Numbered from the stretch's first letter, positions 7,976 through 17,453 are shown. The stretch: 37,950 nt of DNA from Rhodocyclales bacterium RIFCSPLOWO2_02_FULL_63_24 (GCA_001828935.1 MHZX01000121.1:1-37950), one strand, 5' to 3'. Notes: generated by a model not told the origin, from the letters alone. Numbers and translations: made by a program.

Positions 7976-8430
7976 ACCTGTTGCCGCGCCCGCTGTTTGG
8001 CGGCGACGTAGTCGGCGTGCGAGATGTAGAGCAGGTCGGCGATCTTGCGCATGAAGTGCTGTTCGTGGGCGTCGAGGTGGCCGTCGGCGAAGGCGACCTG
8101 CCAGAGATATTCGACCACCTGGATTTTCTGTTCGCGGCTGAAGTTTTTGTTGATCAGCGAGGTGAACTGGAAGTAGTCGGTGGCCTGCCTGGCTTCTTCC
8201 GCGGCCAGCGCCAGCAGCGTGTCGACCTCCTGCGCCGTGAGGCCGAAGCGGGTTTGCAGCGCGCCGGCCACGGTCGCCGTTTCCGCCGCCGTGACCGAGT
8301 TGTCCATGCGCATCATTTCCAGCAGCAGGGCTGCGGTGGCGACGTGCAGTGCGTGTTGCGAAGCCGCTTCGGGGCTGCTTGCGGCCGGCGCGATCATCTG
8401 GTTGAAGAAATTCTTGATGCCGTCGATCAT
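7972..8430 (-). CDS. TerB-like (tellurite resistance/COG4103) protein
   Basis: 152 residues, all-helical. The region with ALLLEMMRMDNSVTAAETAT and the later VAFADGHLDAHEQHFMRKIA form the two acidic helix-turn-helix halves of the TerB fold, with an Asp-rich metal-binding surface. Homologues are soluble cytoplasmic proteins linked to tellurite resistance or stress, but most have no tested role. The ATG at 8428-8430 follows a GGAGCA-like ribosome site. The gene starts 14 bases after the stop of the secreted hydrolase-like gene, on the same strand, so it may be the last cistron of that operon. It converges with tgpA. Confidence 0.8.
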   Translation of the reverse strand: MIDGIKNFFNQMIAPAASSPEAASQHALHVATAALLLEMMRMDNSVTAAETATVAGALQTRFGLTAQEVDTLLALAAEEARQATDYFQFTSLINKNFSREQKIQVVEYLWQVAFADGHLDAHEQHFMRKIADLLYISHADYVAAKQRARQQV

Positions 8431-8444
8431 GGTGTTCCTGCTCC

Positions 8445-9518
8445 TTATAGATTCAATGCGCTGGCGTAGCCCGTCATTTCCAGATAACCGCGCCCGGCGA
8501 GGGCGCCGGTGACGCTCACCAGGCCTTCCCAATAGCTGATCGGCTGCGGCCGGCGGCTCACCAGCTCCTGGTCGTCGAGCATCGGCGAGGTGCGGACCGC
8601 ATAGGGTCCGACGCGTATCTCCATCTGCACCGGATAGCGCGCGCCAGTGCGCGGGGATGACCAGTTGCGCAGCGGGGTGAAGCTTACCTGGTCGGCGCCG
8701 AATTGCTGCAGGCGGCCGTCCTTGTCGCGCAGCGCGGCGTGGGCATGGACGCTTGCGCCCGCCGCATCGCGGATGCGGAAGGCCATCAGCGCGCCGCCGT
8801 CGTTCAGGTTGATGCCGATCCAGTCCCAGCCGACGCTGTCGGCAGCGAGCACGGTGCTCGACCATTCGTGGTCGAACCAGGCGCGGCCACGGGCGGGCTG
8901 CCGCTTGCCGTCGAGCACCAGTGCGCCCTCCACCTGCAACTGCGGCCAACTCACGTAGTGGCTGGCAAGGTCGGGCCGGGGCGACTTTTGCGACCAGCCG
9001 CCGTCGCCTTGCAGCAGCATCGGCTGGGTCGGCGTCAGCCGCAAATCGAAGGCGAACGAGGCGTCCTGCATTTTCAGTCGGAAGCTTTCGCTGTCCGCCG
9101 TGTCATGCCGCCGCATCTGCCAGGCGCCGATATGCACGTCGCAGTCGACGGCGGAAAATCCGGCGCCCAGGTTCGCCCGCGCCGCGCGCTCGGCATGCAG
9201 CAGGCGCGCGCCGGGCAGCGTGACGGCGGCGTGGGCGAACAGGATCTGGCTCGCCGCGAGCGGCGACGACAGGCCTTCGGCCAGGCCGGGCCGATTGCGG
9301 AAGAAGGTCAGTTGAAAGCCCATGTCGCGCTGCGGCGCATCCAGCGCGCCGGTGACATACCACCACTCGTGGCGAAACGCCGGGTGGGCGCCGTGATCGC
9401 GCGGGAAGGCCAGCCGGGTGCCGCGCCGGGCCGGCGGATAGCGCACCGCCTCGGCCGCCGCCGCGGGCGCCAGCCCGGCCAGCAGCAGCGGCGTCAGCAG
9501 AAAGGAACGGCGTTGCAT
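8445..9518 (-). CDS. Secreted lipocalin-like AttH/CrtC-type protein
   Basis: 357 residues. The N-terminus MQRRSFLLTPLLLAGLAPAA is a signal peptide with a twin-arginine-like RRSFLL motif, cleaved near AAAAEA. The body matches the AttH / CrtC-like lipocalin proteins often named predicted secreted hydrolase (COG5621): HEWWYVTGALDAPQRDMGFQ near residue 50, SHYVSWPQLQVEG in the middle, and GRAWFDHEWSSTVLA followed by GWDWIGINLNDGG. The HEWWY and FDHEW motifs are diagnostic. Function is unproven; relatives act in carotenoid 1,2-hydration or accompany exporters. It lies 14 bases after the permease stop, so it forms an operon with the ABC transporter. Confidence 0.87.
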   Translation of the reverse strand: MQRRSFLLTPLLLAGLAPAAAAEAVRYPPARRGTRLAFPRDHGAHPAFRHEWWYVTGALDAPQRDMGFQLTFFRNRPGLAEGLSSPLAASQILFAHAAVTLPGARLLHAERAARANLGAGFSAVDCDVHIGAWQMRRHDTADSESFRLKMQDASFAFDLRLTPTQPMLLQGDGGWSQKSPRPDLASHYVSWPQLQVEGALVLDGKRQPARGRAWFDHEWSSTVLAADSVGWDWIGINLNDGGALMAFRIRDAAGASVHAHAALRDKDGRLQQFGADQVSFTPLRNWSSPRTGARYPVQMEIRVGPYAVRTSPMLDDQELVSRRPQPISYWEGLVSVTGALAGRGYLEMTGYASALNL

Positions 9519-9532
9519 GCGTGCGTGGCCGG

Positions 9533-12051
9533 CTACTGTGCGTTGGCCAGCACTTGGGCGGCGGGCAGCCGGGTCGCCTGGCGCGCGGCAAAGCGGCTGG
9601 CGGCGATGCCGGCCAGCAGGGTCAGCGCTGCGGCGGGCAGCACCTGGGTCCATGGAATCTCCAGCGGCATGCGCCAATGAAACGCCTGCGGGTTGACGAC
9701 ATGGGTCAGGATCGCGCCTACCGCGATGCCGCATGCCAGCCCCACGCCCAGGCCGATGGCGGCAATCAGGGCGCCTTCGGTCATCACGGCGCGGGTCAGC
9801 ATGCGGCGGTCGAAGCCGAGCGCGCTCAAGGTCGCCAGTTCGCGCGCACGCAGCCAGACGCTGGCGCTCAGCGTCACCGCCAGGCCGAACAGTCCGATCA
9901 GCATGGCGGCGGCCTCCAGCGCGTAGGTGACGGCAAAGCTCTTGTCGAAAATCGACAGACTCAGTTCGCGTATCTCGCCGCTTTCGTGCATTTCCAGTCC
10001 CAGGCTGGTCGCGCGTTGCGCCAGCCAGGCGCGGGCCGCCGCCTCCTCGCCGCGGCGCGGCCACAGGGCCAGCTCGGTGGCTTCGAAGCGGCCGCCGAGC
10101 GCGAGATAGTCTTCCTGGCCGATCACCACGGCGCCGAACTGGCGCGCGTAGTCGCGCCAGACGCCGCCGACGACGACCTCGACCTCGCGCCCGAGCAGCG
10201 GCAGTCGCAGCGTCTGGCCGGGGTTCAGGCGATACAGCTGTTGCATCGGTTCGCTGATCCAGACCGCTATCCGGTCCCGCGCGACTGTGCTGACCGAGCC
10301 GGTGAAGGGCAGGCGTGCGGCGGGGTCGGCGCGGTCCAGCTCGCGTACCAGCAGCGCGACGGCGGGCCGTTGCGGGTCGAGGCTGAGCGCGCCGGTGGCG
10401 GAGCGTTCAAGTTTTTCGAAGGGAGTCGGCTGCTTCAGCGCGGCGAACAGTTCGTCCGGCAGCGGCATGCCCTTGCTGCGCACATACAGCGGCGCCGGCA
10501 GCACCGCGTCCAGCCACTGGTCGAGGGCGACGCGGAAGCTTGACACCATGGTCACCATGCTGACCGTCAGGGCGAAGCTGACGATCAGCCCGCTCGCCGC
10601 CACCTGCGCCATCAGCGGCGCCTGCACGATGTTCTGCAGCGCAATGCGCTGCGGTGCCGGCAGCGCCAATTTGACGAGTGCGCCGAACACGGTCTGGGTG
10701 ACCAAGGGCGCGGCGGCAATCCCCAGCACCAGCACCAGCGCGATCGCAGCATAGCCCGCCAGCGGCAGCTCGAACAGGGCCGGTAGCTGGGTCAGGCCGA
10801 AAGTCGCCAGGGTCATCAGCGCCATCGCCGTTGCCCAGGCCCGGCGCGACCTGGGCCGCCCATCGTGCCCGGCGTGCGGCTGTTGCGCGAAACCGGTCTT
10901 GAGCGCCTGGGCCAGCGGCTGCATGCGGTTGAGCCAGGCGGGATACAGTGCCCCGGTCAGGCTGGCGGCGCAGCCGAGGACAAAGAAGCCGAGCGTGGGC
11001 GCCAGTCCCGGCAGGATCGCCGGCGTGCTGCCCGAGAAGAAGCCGCCGCCCAGGTCGCCGCCGATCGCTTGGGTGAATGCCAGCGCCAGGCCGTAACCGA
11101 GCGCCAGGCCGAGGGCCGCGCCAGGGACGCCGATCGCCAGCCCCTCGACCAAGATCTGCAGCAGACGCCGGCGCGGCGAGAGGCCGAGCACGCCGAGCAG
11201 GGCGAACTGGGTCGAGCGCTGCGCCACTGCCGTCAACTGCGTCGCGAAGACCAGGAAGGCCCCGGTCAGCAGGGCCACCAGCGCCAGCACGTTGAGGTTG
11301 ACGCGGTAGGCGCGCGAGATGTTCGAGACGCGCGCGCTGTCGTCTTCCGCCGCACGCAGCGCCAGGCCGGCGGGCAGGCGGCCGGCTTGTGCGGCGAGCC
11401 AGTCCGCCGCCTTGACGCCCGGCATCAGGCGCAGGCGTCCTTCGCTGACGGCGTCCGGCGGACCGAAGTGCGCCTGGACCCAGGCGATGTCGGCCACCAG
11501 CAGCAGGTCGTCGGGCCGCGCGGCAGGAATGTCGCCGGCAATCCGCGTGTTCCAGCGGGCTTCGCCACGGCTCAGCGTGACGCCAGCGCCGACTCCCAGT
11601 CCGAGTTGGGCGAGCAGTGCCGGCGAGGCATACGCGCCATCCTCGAAGAGACTGCCGCCGCTCGCGGCATCGCTCGGGCGCGGCAGCAGATCGGGCATCA
11701 CCGCGGCTGCGCTGAAGGGGTCGAGCCCGATCAGCTTGACCGCCGTCGGCGCGCGGTCGACGCGGACGCGGGTCTCGATCACCGGGGCGACGATCGCCAC
11801 GGATTCGTCCCTGGCGATCTGGTTGATCAGCGCCAGCGGCACCTGGCCGGCGCTGTCGCGCGGCGCCAGCACCGCGTCCGGCTCGCCTTGCACGCTCTTC
11901 ATCGCCTGCGCGAAATCCGCCAGCGCCGCCGCGTTGATCAAGTGGATCGCGTAGCCCAGCGCCACGCCGAGCGCGATGGCCAGTATCGACAGCGCGGTCG
12001 CCGTGCGCCGCGTCATGAACTGCGCCCGAATCAGCCACCAGGCCAGGCGGC

Positions 12052-12055
<4 letters not shown>
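9533..12055 (-). CDS. ABC transporter permease, FtsX/MacB-like (AttF/AttG type)
   Basis: 840 residues, a fused double FtsX-type permease. A first membrane helix (about 15-40) follows the start MSRLAWWLIRAQF, and then a periplasmic domain. Three helices near 250-370 form one FtsX module, helices around 400-500 begin the second half, and three more near 720-830 close it. The C-terminus is rich in Ala and Gly. The chosen ATG (12053-12055) overlaps the stop of the ATPase gene as ATGA; upstream in-frame ATGs would lie inside that gene. With the ATPase and the secreted lipocalin-like protein this matches the attEFGH type gene order, in which the transporter probably moves a lipid or lipoprotein-related substrate (inference). 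Confidence 0.88.
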
Positions 12056-12714
<659 letters not shown>

Positions 12715-12798
12715 GCGGTGAATTCTACGGGGCAATCCCGCCGCGGCCCGCTCGGCCGCATGAGCCCGCCGGCCGCCGTGATGGCGCGCTTGGGCGTC

Positions 12799-13152
12799 CT
12801 AGGCGGCGGGAGGGCGCTTTCTGGGTTTCTTCTTGGACTTCTTGCGCGGCTGTTCGTCGCGCAGGCATTTCTTGAGTTCCTTGCCGGTCTTGCCCTGGCA
12901 GATTTCCTTGGCCTTTTGCGCCGACTCGCAGGCGGACGGATTTTGCGCCTTGGCGCAATCCACCGGCGGGATGCTGGCGTCGAGGCAGGCCCGCCGTTGC
13001 GCGCCGCGCTTCTCGGCGCAGGTTTTGAGGGCCGCCTGACGCGCTTCGCAGCGCAGCGGGTCGCGCGCCTGGGCACATTCGTCGGTGGTGGTTTGGGCGC
13101 TGGCGGGCAGCGCCAGCAGGGCGCCCGCCGCGAGCAGGAGGATTCTTTTCAT
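12799..13152 (-). CDS. Small secreted cysteine-rich protein with a tandem repeat
   Basis: 117 residues. A signal peptide (MKRILLLAAGALLALPASAQ, cleavage after Ala-19 or so) precedes two copies of one motif. The first copy runs from DEC (about residue 25) to RRAC, the second from VDC to LKKC. Both show exactly C-x8-C-x9-C-x10-C, with the same charged helices between cysteines. Eight cysteines in the mature protein suggest four disulfides in the periplasm. The tail is very basic (a run of Lys, Arg and Pro). No named family is recognised. A GAGAGCGAC sequence upstream is a weak ribosome site. It is transcribed divergently from gspE across a 162-base gap and 84 bases upstream of the ABC ATPase gene on the same strand. 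Confidence 0.8.
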   Translation of the reverse strand: MKRILLLAAGALLALPASAQTTTDECAQARDPLRCEARQAALKTCAEKRGAQRRACLDASIPPVDCAKAQNPSACESAQKAKEICQGKTGKELKKCLRDEQPRKKSKKKPRKRPPAA

Positions 13153-13205
13153 CGAGTCGCTCTCCGGTACATTCGTCAAATTCGCGCCGGCATCATAGCC
13201 CGGCA

Positions 13206-13235
13206 TTGAGGCCCGGCCGGGTTGTCGGCTATAGT
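13206..13235 (+). promoter_or_regulatory. Candidate sigma-70 promoter for the gspE-like gene
   Basis: TTGAGG (13206-13211) and TATAGT (13230-13235) are separated by 18 bases. It lies 80 bases upstream of the gspE start, in the gap between divergent genes. The match is good at -10 and moderate at -35. It has not been weighed against chance. Confidence 0.4.
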
Positions 13236-13314
13236 TGCCGTTACCTGCCCGCGACGCGGAATTCCAGGTACGCAAAGCGCGCGCCGACATACACCTATTG
13301 CCCATGCCCAAGTC

Positions 13315-15102
13315 ATGAATCAATCCCAGCCCAAGGAACACCGCCTGACCTTGCCGGAAACGGTCGATGCGCTGGTCGCCGACGGGCTGGTGGACGCCGC
13401 GGAAGCCGCACGCTTCAAGCAGGAGCGGCGCTACTACAAGGGCGAGATGCATCCCCTGATCGTGATCGCCCAGCAGCGCTGGAAATCCCTGCAGCCGCCG
13501 CATCGGGTGCTCGACCTCGACGGCCTGACGCAATGGCTGGCGCAGTGGTGCGGCCTCGACTACCTGCATATCGATCCGCTGAAAATCAATTTTTCGGCGG
13601 TGACGGACGTCATGAGCAACACCTACGCGACGCGCTTCCGCATCCTGCCGGTCGAGGTCAAGCCGCACGAAGTGGTGATCGCCACCGCCGAGCCCTTCCA
13701 GCGGGCATGGGAAGCGGAGATGAAGCCGGTCCTGCGCAAGGACATCCGCCGCGTCATCAGCAATCCGGATGACATTTCTCGCTACCAGGTCGAGTTCTAC
13801 AACCTGGCCAAGTCGATCAAGGGCGCGCTGGGTCGCGGCAACGTCAGCAGCGGCGCCTCGAATTTCGAGCAACTGGTGGAACTGGGCAAGAGCAACAAGC
13901 AGTTCGACGCCAACGACCAGCACATCGTCACCATCGTCGATTGGCTCTGGCAGTACGCCTTCGAGCAGCGCGCCTCGGACATCCACGTCGAGCCGCGGCG
14001 CGATCTGGGCATCGTGCGCTTCCGCATCGACGGCGTGCTGCATCAGGTGTACCAGATTCCGATGGCGGTGCTCAACGCCATGACCAGCCGGATCAAGGTG
14101 CTCGGGCGCATGGACGTGGTGGAAAAGCGCCGCCCGCAGGATGGCCGGATCAAGACGCGCACGCCGGACGGGCAGGAAGTCGAATTGCGCTTGTCCACCA
14201 TACCGACCGCGTTCGGCGAAAAGCTGGTGATGCGGATTTTCGATCCGGATGTACTGGTCAGGGATTTCACCGAGCTTGGCTTCGCCGAGGACGAGTCGGC
14301 GCTGTGGCGCGACATGTCCTCCCAACCCAACGGCATCATCCTGGTGACGGGGCCGACCGGCAGCGGCAAGACGGTGACGCTGTACTCGACGTTGAAGGCC
14401 CTGGCCACGCCCGAAGTGAATGTGTGCACCCTGGAGGACCCGATCGAGATGATCGAGGGCTCCTTCAACCAGGTGCAGATCCTGCCGGACATCGGCATGG
14501 GCTTCGCCGAGGGCATCCGCTCACTGATGCGGCAGGACCCGGACATCATCATGGTGGGCGAGATCCGCGATCTGGAAACCGCCGATATGGCGATCCAGGC
14601 GGCGCTGACCGGTCATCTGGTGCTGTCGACGCTGCATACCAACGATGCGCCATCGGCGATCACGCGGCTGGTCGATCTCGGCGTGCCGCCCTACCTGCTC
14701 TCGGCGACGGTGCTCGGCGTCATGGCGCAGCGCCTGATCCGTACGCTCTGTCCGCACTGCAAGCAGCCGGGCGGCATGCGCGAAGAGGACGACGCGGCGT
14801 GGACCGCGCTGGTGGCGCCCTGGAAATCCACCAAGCCAAAGCAGCTTTACCATCCCGTGGGCTGCCTCGAATGCCGCATGACCGGCTACAAGGGACGCCT
14901 GGGAATCTACGAGATCATGCCGATGTCGGTCGAGGTCAAGCGCATGGTGGCGAACGGCGTCGAGCTTTCCAAGTTGCGCGAGCAGGCGATGCGCGAAGGC
15001 ATGAAACCGTTGCGCATCGCCGGGGCCAAGAAGGTCGCGGCGGGGCTGACGACGATTGCGGAGATCATCAAGGTCGCGCCGCCGATGTTCGACGCGGGTT
15101 GA
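13315..15102 (+). CDS. GspE/PilB-type secretion or pilus ATPase
   Basis: 595 residues of the GspE/PilB secretion-ATPase family, hexameric cytoplasmic motors of type II secretion and type IV pili. An N-terminal MshEN-like region (about 60-155) is followed by the RASDIHVEPRRD motif (Asp box), Walker A VTGPTGSGKTVTLYSTLKAL (about residue 345), Walker B DPDIIMVGEIRDLETADMA (about 407), the His box LVLSTLHTNDAPSAITRL, and a zinc finger CPHCKQ...CLEC (near 478-522). All catalytic elements are intact. The start MNQSQPKEHRLTL was taken at 13315; no clear ribosome site is seen. There are no gspF, gspD or pilin genes next to it. Fragments of a paralogue's 3' end lie at 15964-16142. Confidence 0.92.
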   Translation: MNQSQPKEHRLTLPETVDALVADGLVDAAEAARFKQERRYYKGEMHPLIVIAQQRWKSLQPPHRVLDLDGLTQWLAQWCGLDYLHIDPLKINFSAVTDVMSNTYATRFRILPVEVKPHEVVIATAEPFQRAWEAEMKPVLRKDIRRVISNPDDISRYQVEFYNLAKSIKGALGRGNVSSGASNFEQLVELGKSNKQFDANDQHIVTIVDWLWQYAFEQRASDIHVEPRRDLGIVRFRIDGVLHQVYQIPMAVLNAMTSRIKVLGRMDVVEKRRPQDGRIKTRTPDGQEVELRLSTIPTAFGEKLVMRIFDPDVLVRDFTELGFAEDESALWRDMSSQPNGIILVTGPTGSGKTVTLYSTLKALATPEVNVCTLEDPIEMIEGSFNQVQILPDIGMGFAEGIRSLMRQDPDIIMVGEIRDLETADMAIQAALTGHLVLSTLHTNDAPSAITRLVDLGVPPYLLSATVLGVMAQRLIRTLCPHCKQPGGMREEDDAAWTALVAPWKSTKPKQLYHPVGCLECRMTGYKGRLGIYEIMPMSVEVKRMVANGVELSKLREQAMREGMKPLRIAGAKKVAAGLTTIAEIIKVAPPMFDAG

Positions 15103-15174
15103 ACCGGGGAACGACGGTCCAGGCCCCGGCTTTCTTGAAGTAGCGGCCAGCGTCGCGAGACAGTTTCCCCCTCC

Positions 15175-15215
15175 TACCGATATTCCGGTAGCGATAATAC
15201 CCAGACGGTGGTATT
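15175..15215. other. Two short inverted repeats upstream of a small gene
   Basis: TACCG (15175-15179) pairs with CGGTA (15186-15190), and AATACC (15196-15201) pairs with GGTATT (15210-15215) over an 8-base loop. They lie in the 245-base gap after gspE. No T-run follows, so neither is a clear terminator; they may be an operator or leader structure. Nothing else was found in the gap. Confidence 0.3.
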
Positions 15216-15347
15216 CGCATAATTCGCCTGGGGGGTATCTTGTAGTCGTTGCGATTGCATTCGTGCGGCTCCGGTTGCCCTGTCGCAATTGCTCCGGTGC
15301 CGCGTCGACCGCAGCGGAAGGATGCACTCATAGCGAAGGAGAATGTC

Positions 15348-15629
15348 ATGGTGACGATGATTCCCGAAACGCCCCCCGATTTCGACCGCACCCGGATCAT
15401 CGAGCGTCCCGACGGCTTTTACTGGCTGGATCAGATGGGCGATGACGAGTATGGTCCATTCCCGACGATACTTGATGCGGTTGCCGACATGGAGTTCGGC
15501 GCGGCATCCGACTATGAGCCGGGCGAATCGCTGGCACAGGCCGAAAGCGAAGTCGGGATGTCGGAGTGGGTCGATCCCGAGACCGGGGAACCCGCCGAGA
15601 ACGGAGCGCCACGGCTGGAACAGCATTGA
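15348..15629 (+). CDS. Small acidic hypothetical protein
   Basis: 93 residues, strongly acidic, with no signal peptide or membrane helix. The central part, FYWLDQMGDDEYGPFPTILD then AVADMEF, resembles short proteins of unknown role found in betaproteobacteria. An upstream GAAGGAGA (about 15335-15342) sits well in front of the ATG at 15348, so translation is plausible; in-frame upstream ATGs lack such a site. No family name is assigned. It stands alone between gspE and a block of gene fragments. Confidence 0.65.
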   Translation: MVTMIPETPPDFDRTRIIERPDGFYWLDQMGDDEYGPFPTILDAVADMEFGAASDYEPGESLAQAESEVGMSEWVDPETGEPAENGAPRLEQH

Positions 15630-15677
15630 ACATGCGCTCGCCGCGGCGATGCGCAGCCCTTTGCAGCCGGGCCGCTG

Positions 15678-15967
15678 CTAGTACCTAGGCCCGCCCTGGC
15701 CATAGAACGGCGGCCAGCGACCGACCAGGCTTTCCAGTAGCTTGAGTTCGTCGTCGCTGTGGTTGATGACTTCCGCCGGCGCCATCATTTTCGGCATTTT
15801 CATGTCGTTGTGGATGTACATCGGCTTGTCGTGATGCGTGGTGGTATAGCTTTCGCGTTCCTGCGGGGCGGCGCTCGGGATCAGTTCGACGCTGCCGTAG
15901 CACAGGCAGAAGTAGGTGCGCGCCTTGGCCCCGGCGCCTTCGTCCTCGATATAGCAGCCGGTGCCGC
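15678..15967 (-). pseudogene. FecR-protein C-terminal fragment
   Basis: The last 95 or so codons of a FecR-domain protein, from GTGCYIEDEGAGAKARTYFC to the stop at 15678. It matches the end of the intact gene at 27297-27977. A stretch of 121 bases (15782-15902) is identical to 27401-27521, while the 100 bases nearer the stop differ at about fifteen sites. The N-terminal two thirds are missing: similarity ends at about 15967, where it meets a gspE fragment on the other strand. No start or ribosome site remains, so it is not expected to be made. Confidence 0.85.
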
Positions 15968-16142
15968 TCGACATTAAAAAGATGGTGGCCGGCGGCGTCG
16001 AACTGTCTAAGCTGCGCCAGCAGGCCATGCGCGAAGGCATGAAGCCGCTGCGCATCGTCGGGACGAAAAGGTTGCGGCGGGGCTGACGACGATATCGGAA
16101 ATCATCAAGGTCGCGCCGCCGATGTTCGATACGGCAGGATAA
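15964..16142 (+). pseudogene. gspE/pilB paralogue 3' fragment, frameshifted
   Basis: Reads PLDIKKMVAGGVELSKLRQQ then AMREGMKPLRI, followed in the next frame by the sequence for LTTISEIIKVAPPMFDTAG and a stop at 16142. It parallels the last 55 or so codons of the gspE-like gene at 14923-15102. Many third-position differences show that it comes from a paralogue and not from a recent copy. One base is lost near 16065-16075, breaking the frame. The 5' part is absent. It is joined head-to-head to the FecR fragment. Confidence 0.83.
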
Positions 16143-16256
16143 GGACGCGCTGGTTGCTATCGCCAGGAGGGGGGCGCCCGGCGTTCCGCCGCACTTGGTA
16201 GAAGGGATCGGATATCGGGGTTCGACCAGGAGTCGCGGCATCCAGAACGCTTTCTC

Positions 16257-16709
16257 CTATCGAATTGGGATTGCTGAAAGAATTCGATCTCCACTTTCGC
16301 GCTCTGGGTGGCGTATGCAATAGCTGCTGCCCTGCAGCAACAGGATCGAGGCAATGGCGACATCGGGACTGGTGGCGCATGCCCTGTCTATGAGTTGGAT
16401 AATCTTGGCGACACGGACGGGGAAGTCTGGTATCGCCTCGAGGTTGTTGTCGGGCACAGTCAACAGGCGGCGGGCATCGAGCAGGCAGGCCAGCGCGCTG
16501 GGAGATTTCTTGGCTTCGGCGGTGACCGACCGCTTGCTTTGGTTTTCCTGTAGAAGGAACAGGCCTTCCGCGAGAAGACGATCCAGACTACGCTGGCTTT
16601 CGATCATAAATCCGCGCCTCAGCAGCAGGACCCCATTGCTGTCATAGACATTCCAGGGCAATGCCTTGCCGACCAGAATATCGTCCCTTACAACGCGATG
16701 TTTCGACAT
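16257..16709 (-). pseudogene. N-terminal fragment of an HD-GYP-like regulator
   Basis: An open frame of 150 residues starting MSKHRVVRDDILVGKALPWN, with a good GGAGGAG ribosome site upstream. The pattern (VGKALPWNVYDSNGVLLLRR then GFMIESQRSLDRLLAEGL) matches the N-terminal domain found ahead of HD-GYP c-di-GMP phosphodiesterases in betaproteobacteria. Similarity continues to ASILLLQGSSYCIRH, which is where the HD-GYP domain would begin. It then breaks off at about 16310, and the last 17 residues (from PERESGD) look foreign. The catalytic domain is absent. It might still be expressed as a short protein. Bases 16143-16256 next to it show nothing recognisable. Confidence 0.6.
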
Positions 16710-16724
16710 CGGCCAACTCCTCCA

Positions 16725-16944
16725 TCCAGCCATTGCTCGGTGAGTTGATCCGCCGGCAACGGTCTTCAAAACAGGACGCCCCGGGCCAGATCGCAGTCGA
16801 GATCTTGCAGCAGGGCGCGATGCGCCTCGCTTTCGACACCCTCGGCAACGACTTCGAGCGACAGGCTCTTCGCCAGCAACAACAGGATCGCGCCGACGAT
16901 GGATCGATCATCGGCGTTGGTCGGCGCGTCCTTGACGAAGGCGC
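16725..16944 (-). pseudogene. EAL-domain C-terminal fragment
   Basis: Translates as [20 protein letters not shown], then [20 protein letters not shown] and [12 protein letters not shown], and hits an in-frame TGA at 16766-16768; the frame then continues as [15 protein letters not shown]. It parallels the end of the EAL domain of the protein at 19070-21754 (its [16 protein letters not shown] onward) at roughly three quarters identity by eye. The 5' part is missing: similarity begins right at the stop codon of the Cache gene (16944-16946). It runs on into the ribosome site of the HD-GYP-like fragment. Confidence 0.8.
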
Positions 16945-17411
16945 TATTTCTTGTAGGCGCCGACGCCGATGATGCCGTCGAATCCCGGAACGCGGGCGAC
17001 GTAGCTCTGCTTGGGCGCCATCTTCTTGGTCTGCGGGTCGGTGAAGCTGTACTCGACCATGCCCGATCCCTTCATTCCGACGTCGATCATTTCCTTGATG
17101 AAGAGCTTGCCGTTGGGATCCTTCAACTCGATCAGGCTCTTCCCGATCAGGCCCTTGTTGGCGCCGTGGGCAACCGTGGTGCCATCGGTCTTGACGACGA
17201 AGACGTAGAGGTCCTTGTTCACCCACTTGCCGCTTTCCTTGTCGGTGAAGTCGGCGAAAGCCTTGTCGTTGCCGACCGCCTTGATGTGGGTCAGGCCCTT
17301 GTCGACCAGAGCCTTTGCTTCCTCGATCGTGCCCCGCTCCTGGGCGAAGGCGAGGCCGGTCGATGCCAGCAGGACCAGTACGGCGCTGCGAACGATGTGT
17401 GCGAGTTTCAT
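16944..17411 (-). CDS. Periplasmic Cache-domain sensor-like protein
   Basis: 155 residues. A signal peptide ([20 protein letters not shown], cleavage near AFA-QE) precedes one single-Cache (sCache_2) domain: [20 protein letters not shown], then [20 protein letters not shown], and a closing [18 protein letters not shown]. These are the usual landmarks of stand-alone Cache proteins. No membrane helix follows, so it is a soluble periplasmic ligand-binding protein. The ATG at 17409-17411 has AGAGGAGA upstream. It lies 42 bases after the chemoreceptor stop on the same strand. Since the receptor has its own four-helix sensor, the Cache protein could act as a binding partner (inference). Confidence 0.88.
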   Translation of the reverse strand: MKLAHIVRSAVLVLLASTGLAFAQERGTIEEAKALVDKGLTHIKAVGNDKAFADFTDKESGKWVNKDLYVFVVKTDGTTVAHGANKGLIGKSLIELKDPNGKLFIKEMIDVGMKGSGMVEYSFTDPQTKKMAPKQSYVARVPGFDGIIGVGAYKK

Positions 17412-17453
17412 GATGGTGTCTCCTCTGTTGTGGTTGTACTAAGTGTGAACAGG

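Noticed and set aside
12799-14325. A 508-residue minus-strand frame joining the cysteine-rich protein to antisense of gspE
   Set aside because: The part beyond 13152 is the shadow of gspE. The signal peptide at 13152 is a clear start.
15175-15235. A riboswitch or rho-independent terminator after gspE
   Set aside because: The stems are only 5-6 pairs and there is no T-tract. Neither the shape nor the sequence matches a riboswitch that I know.
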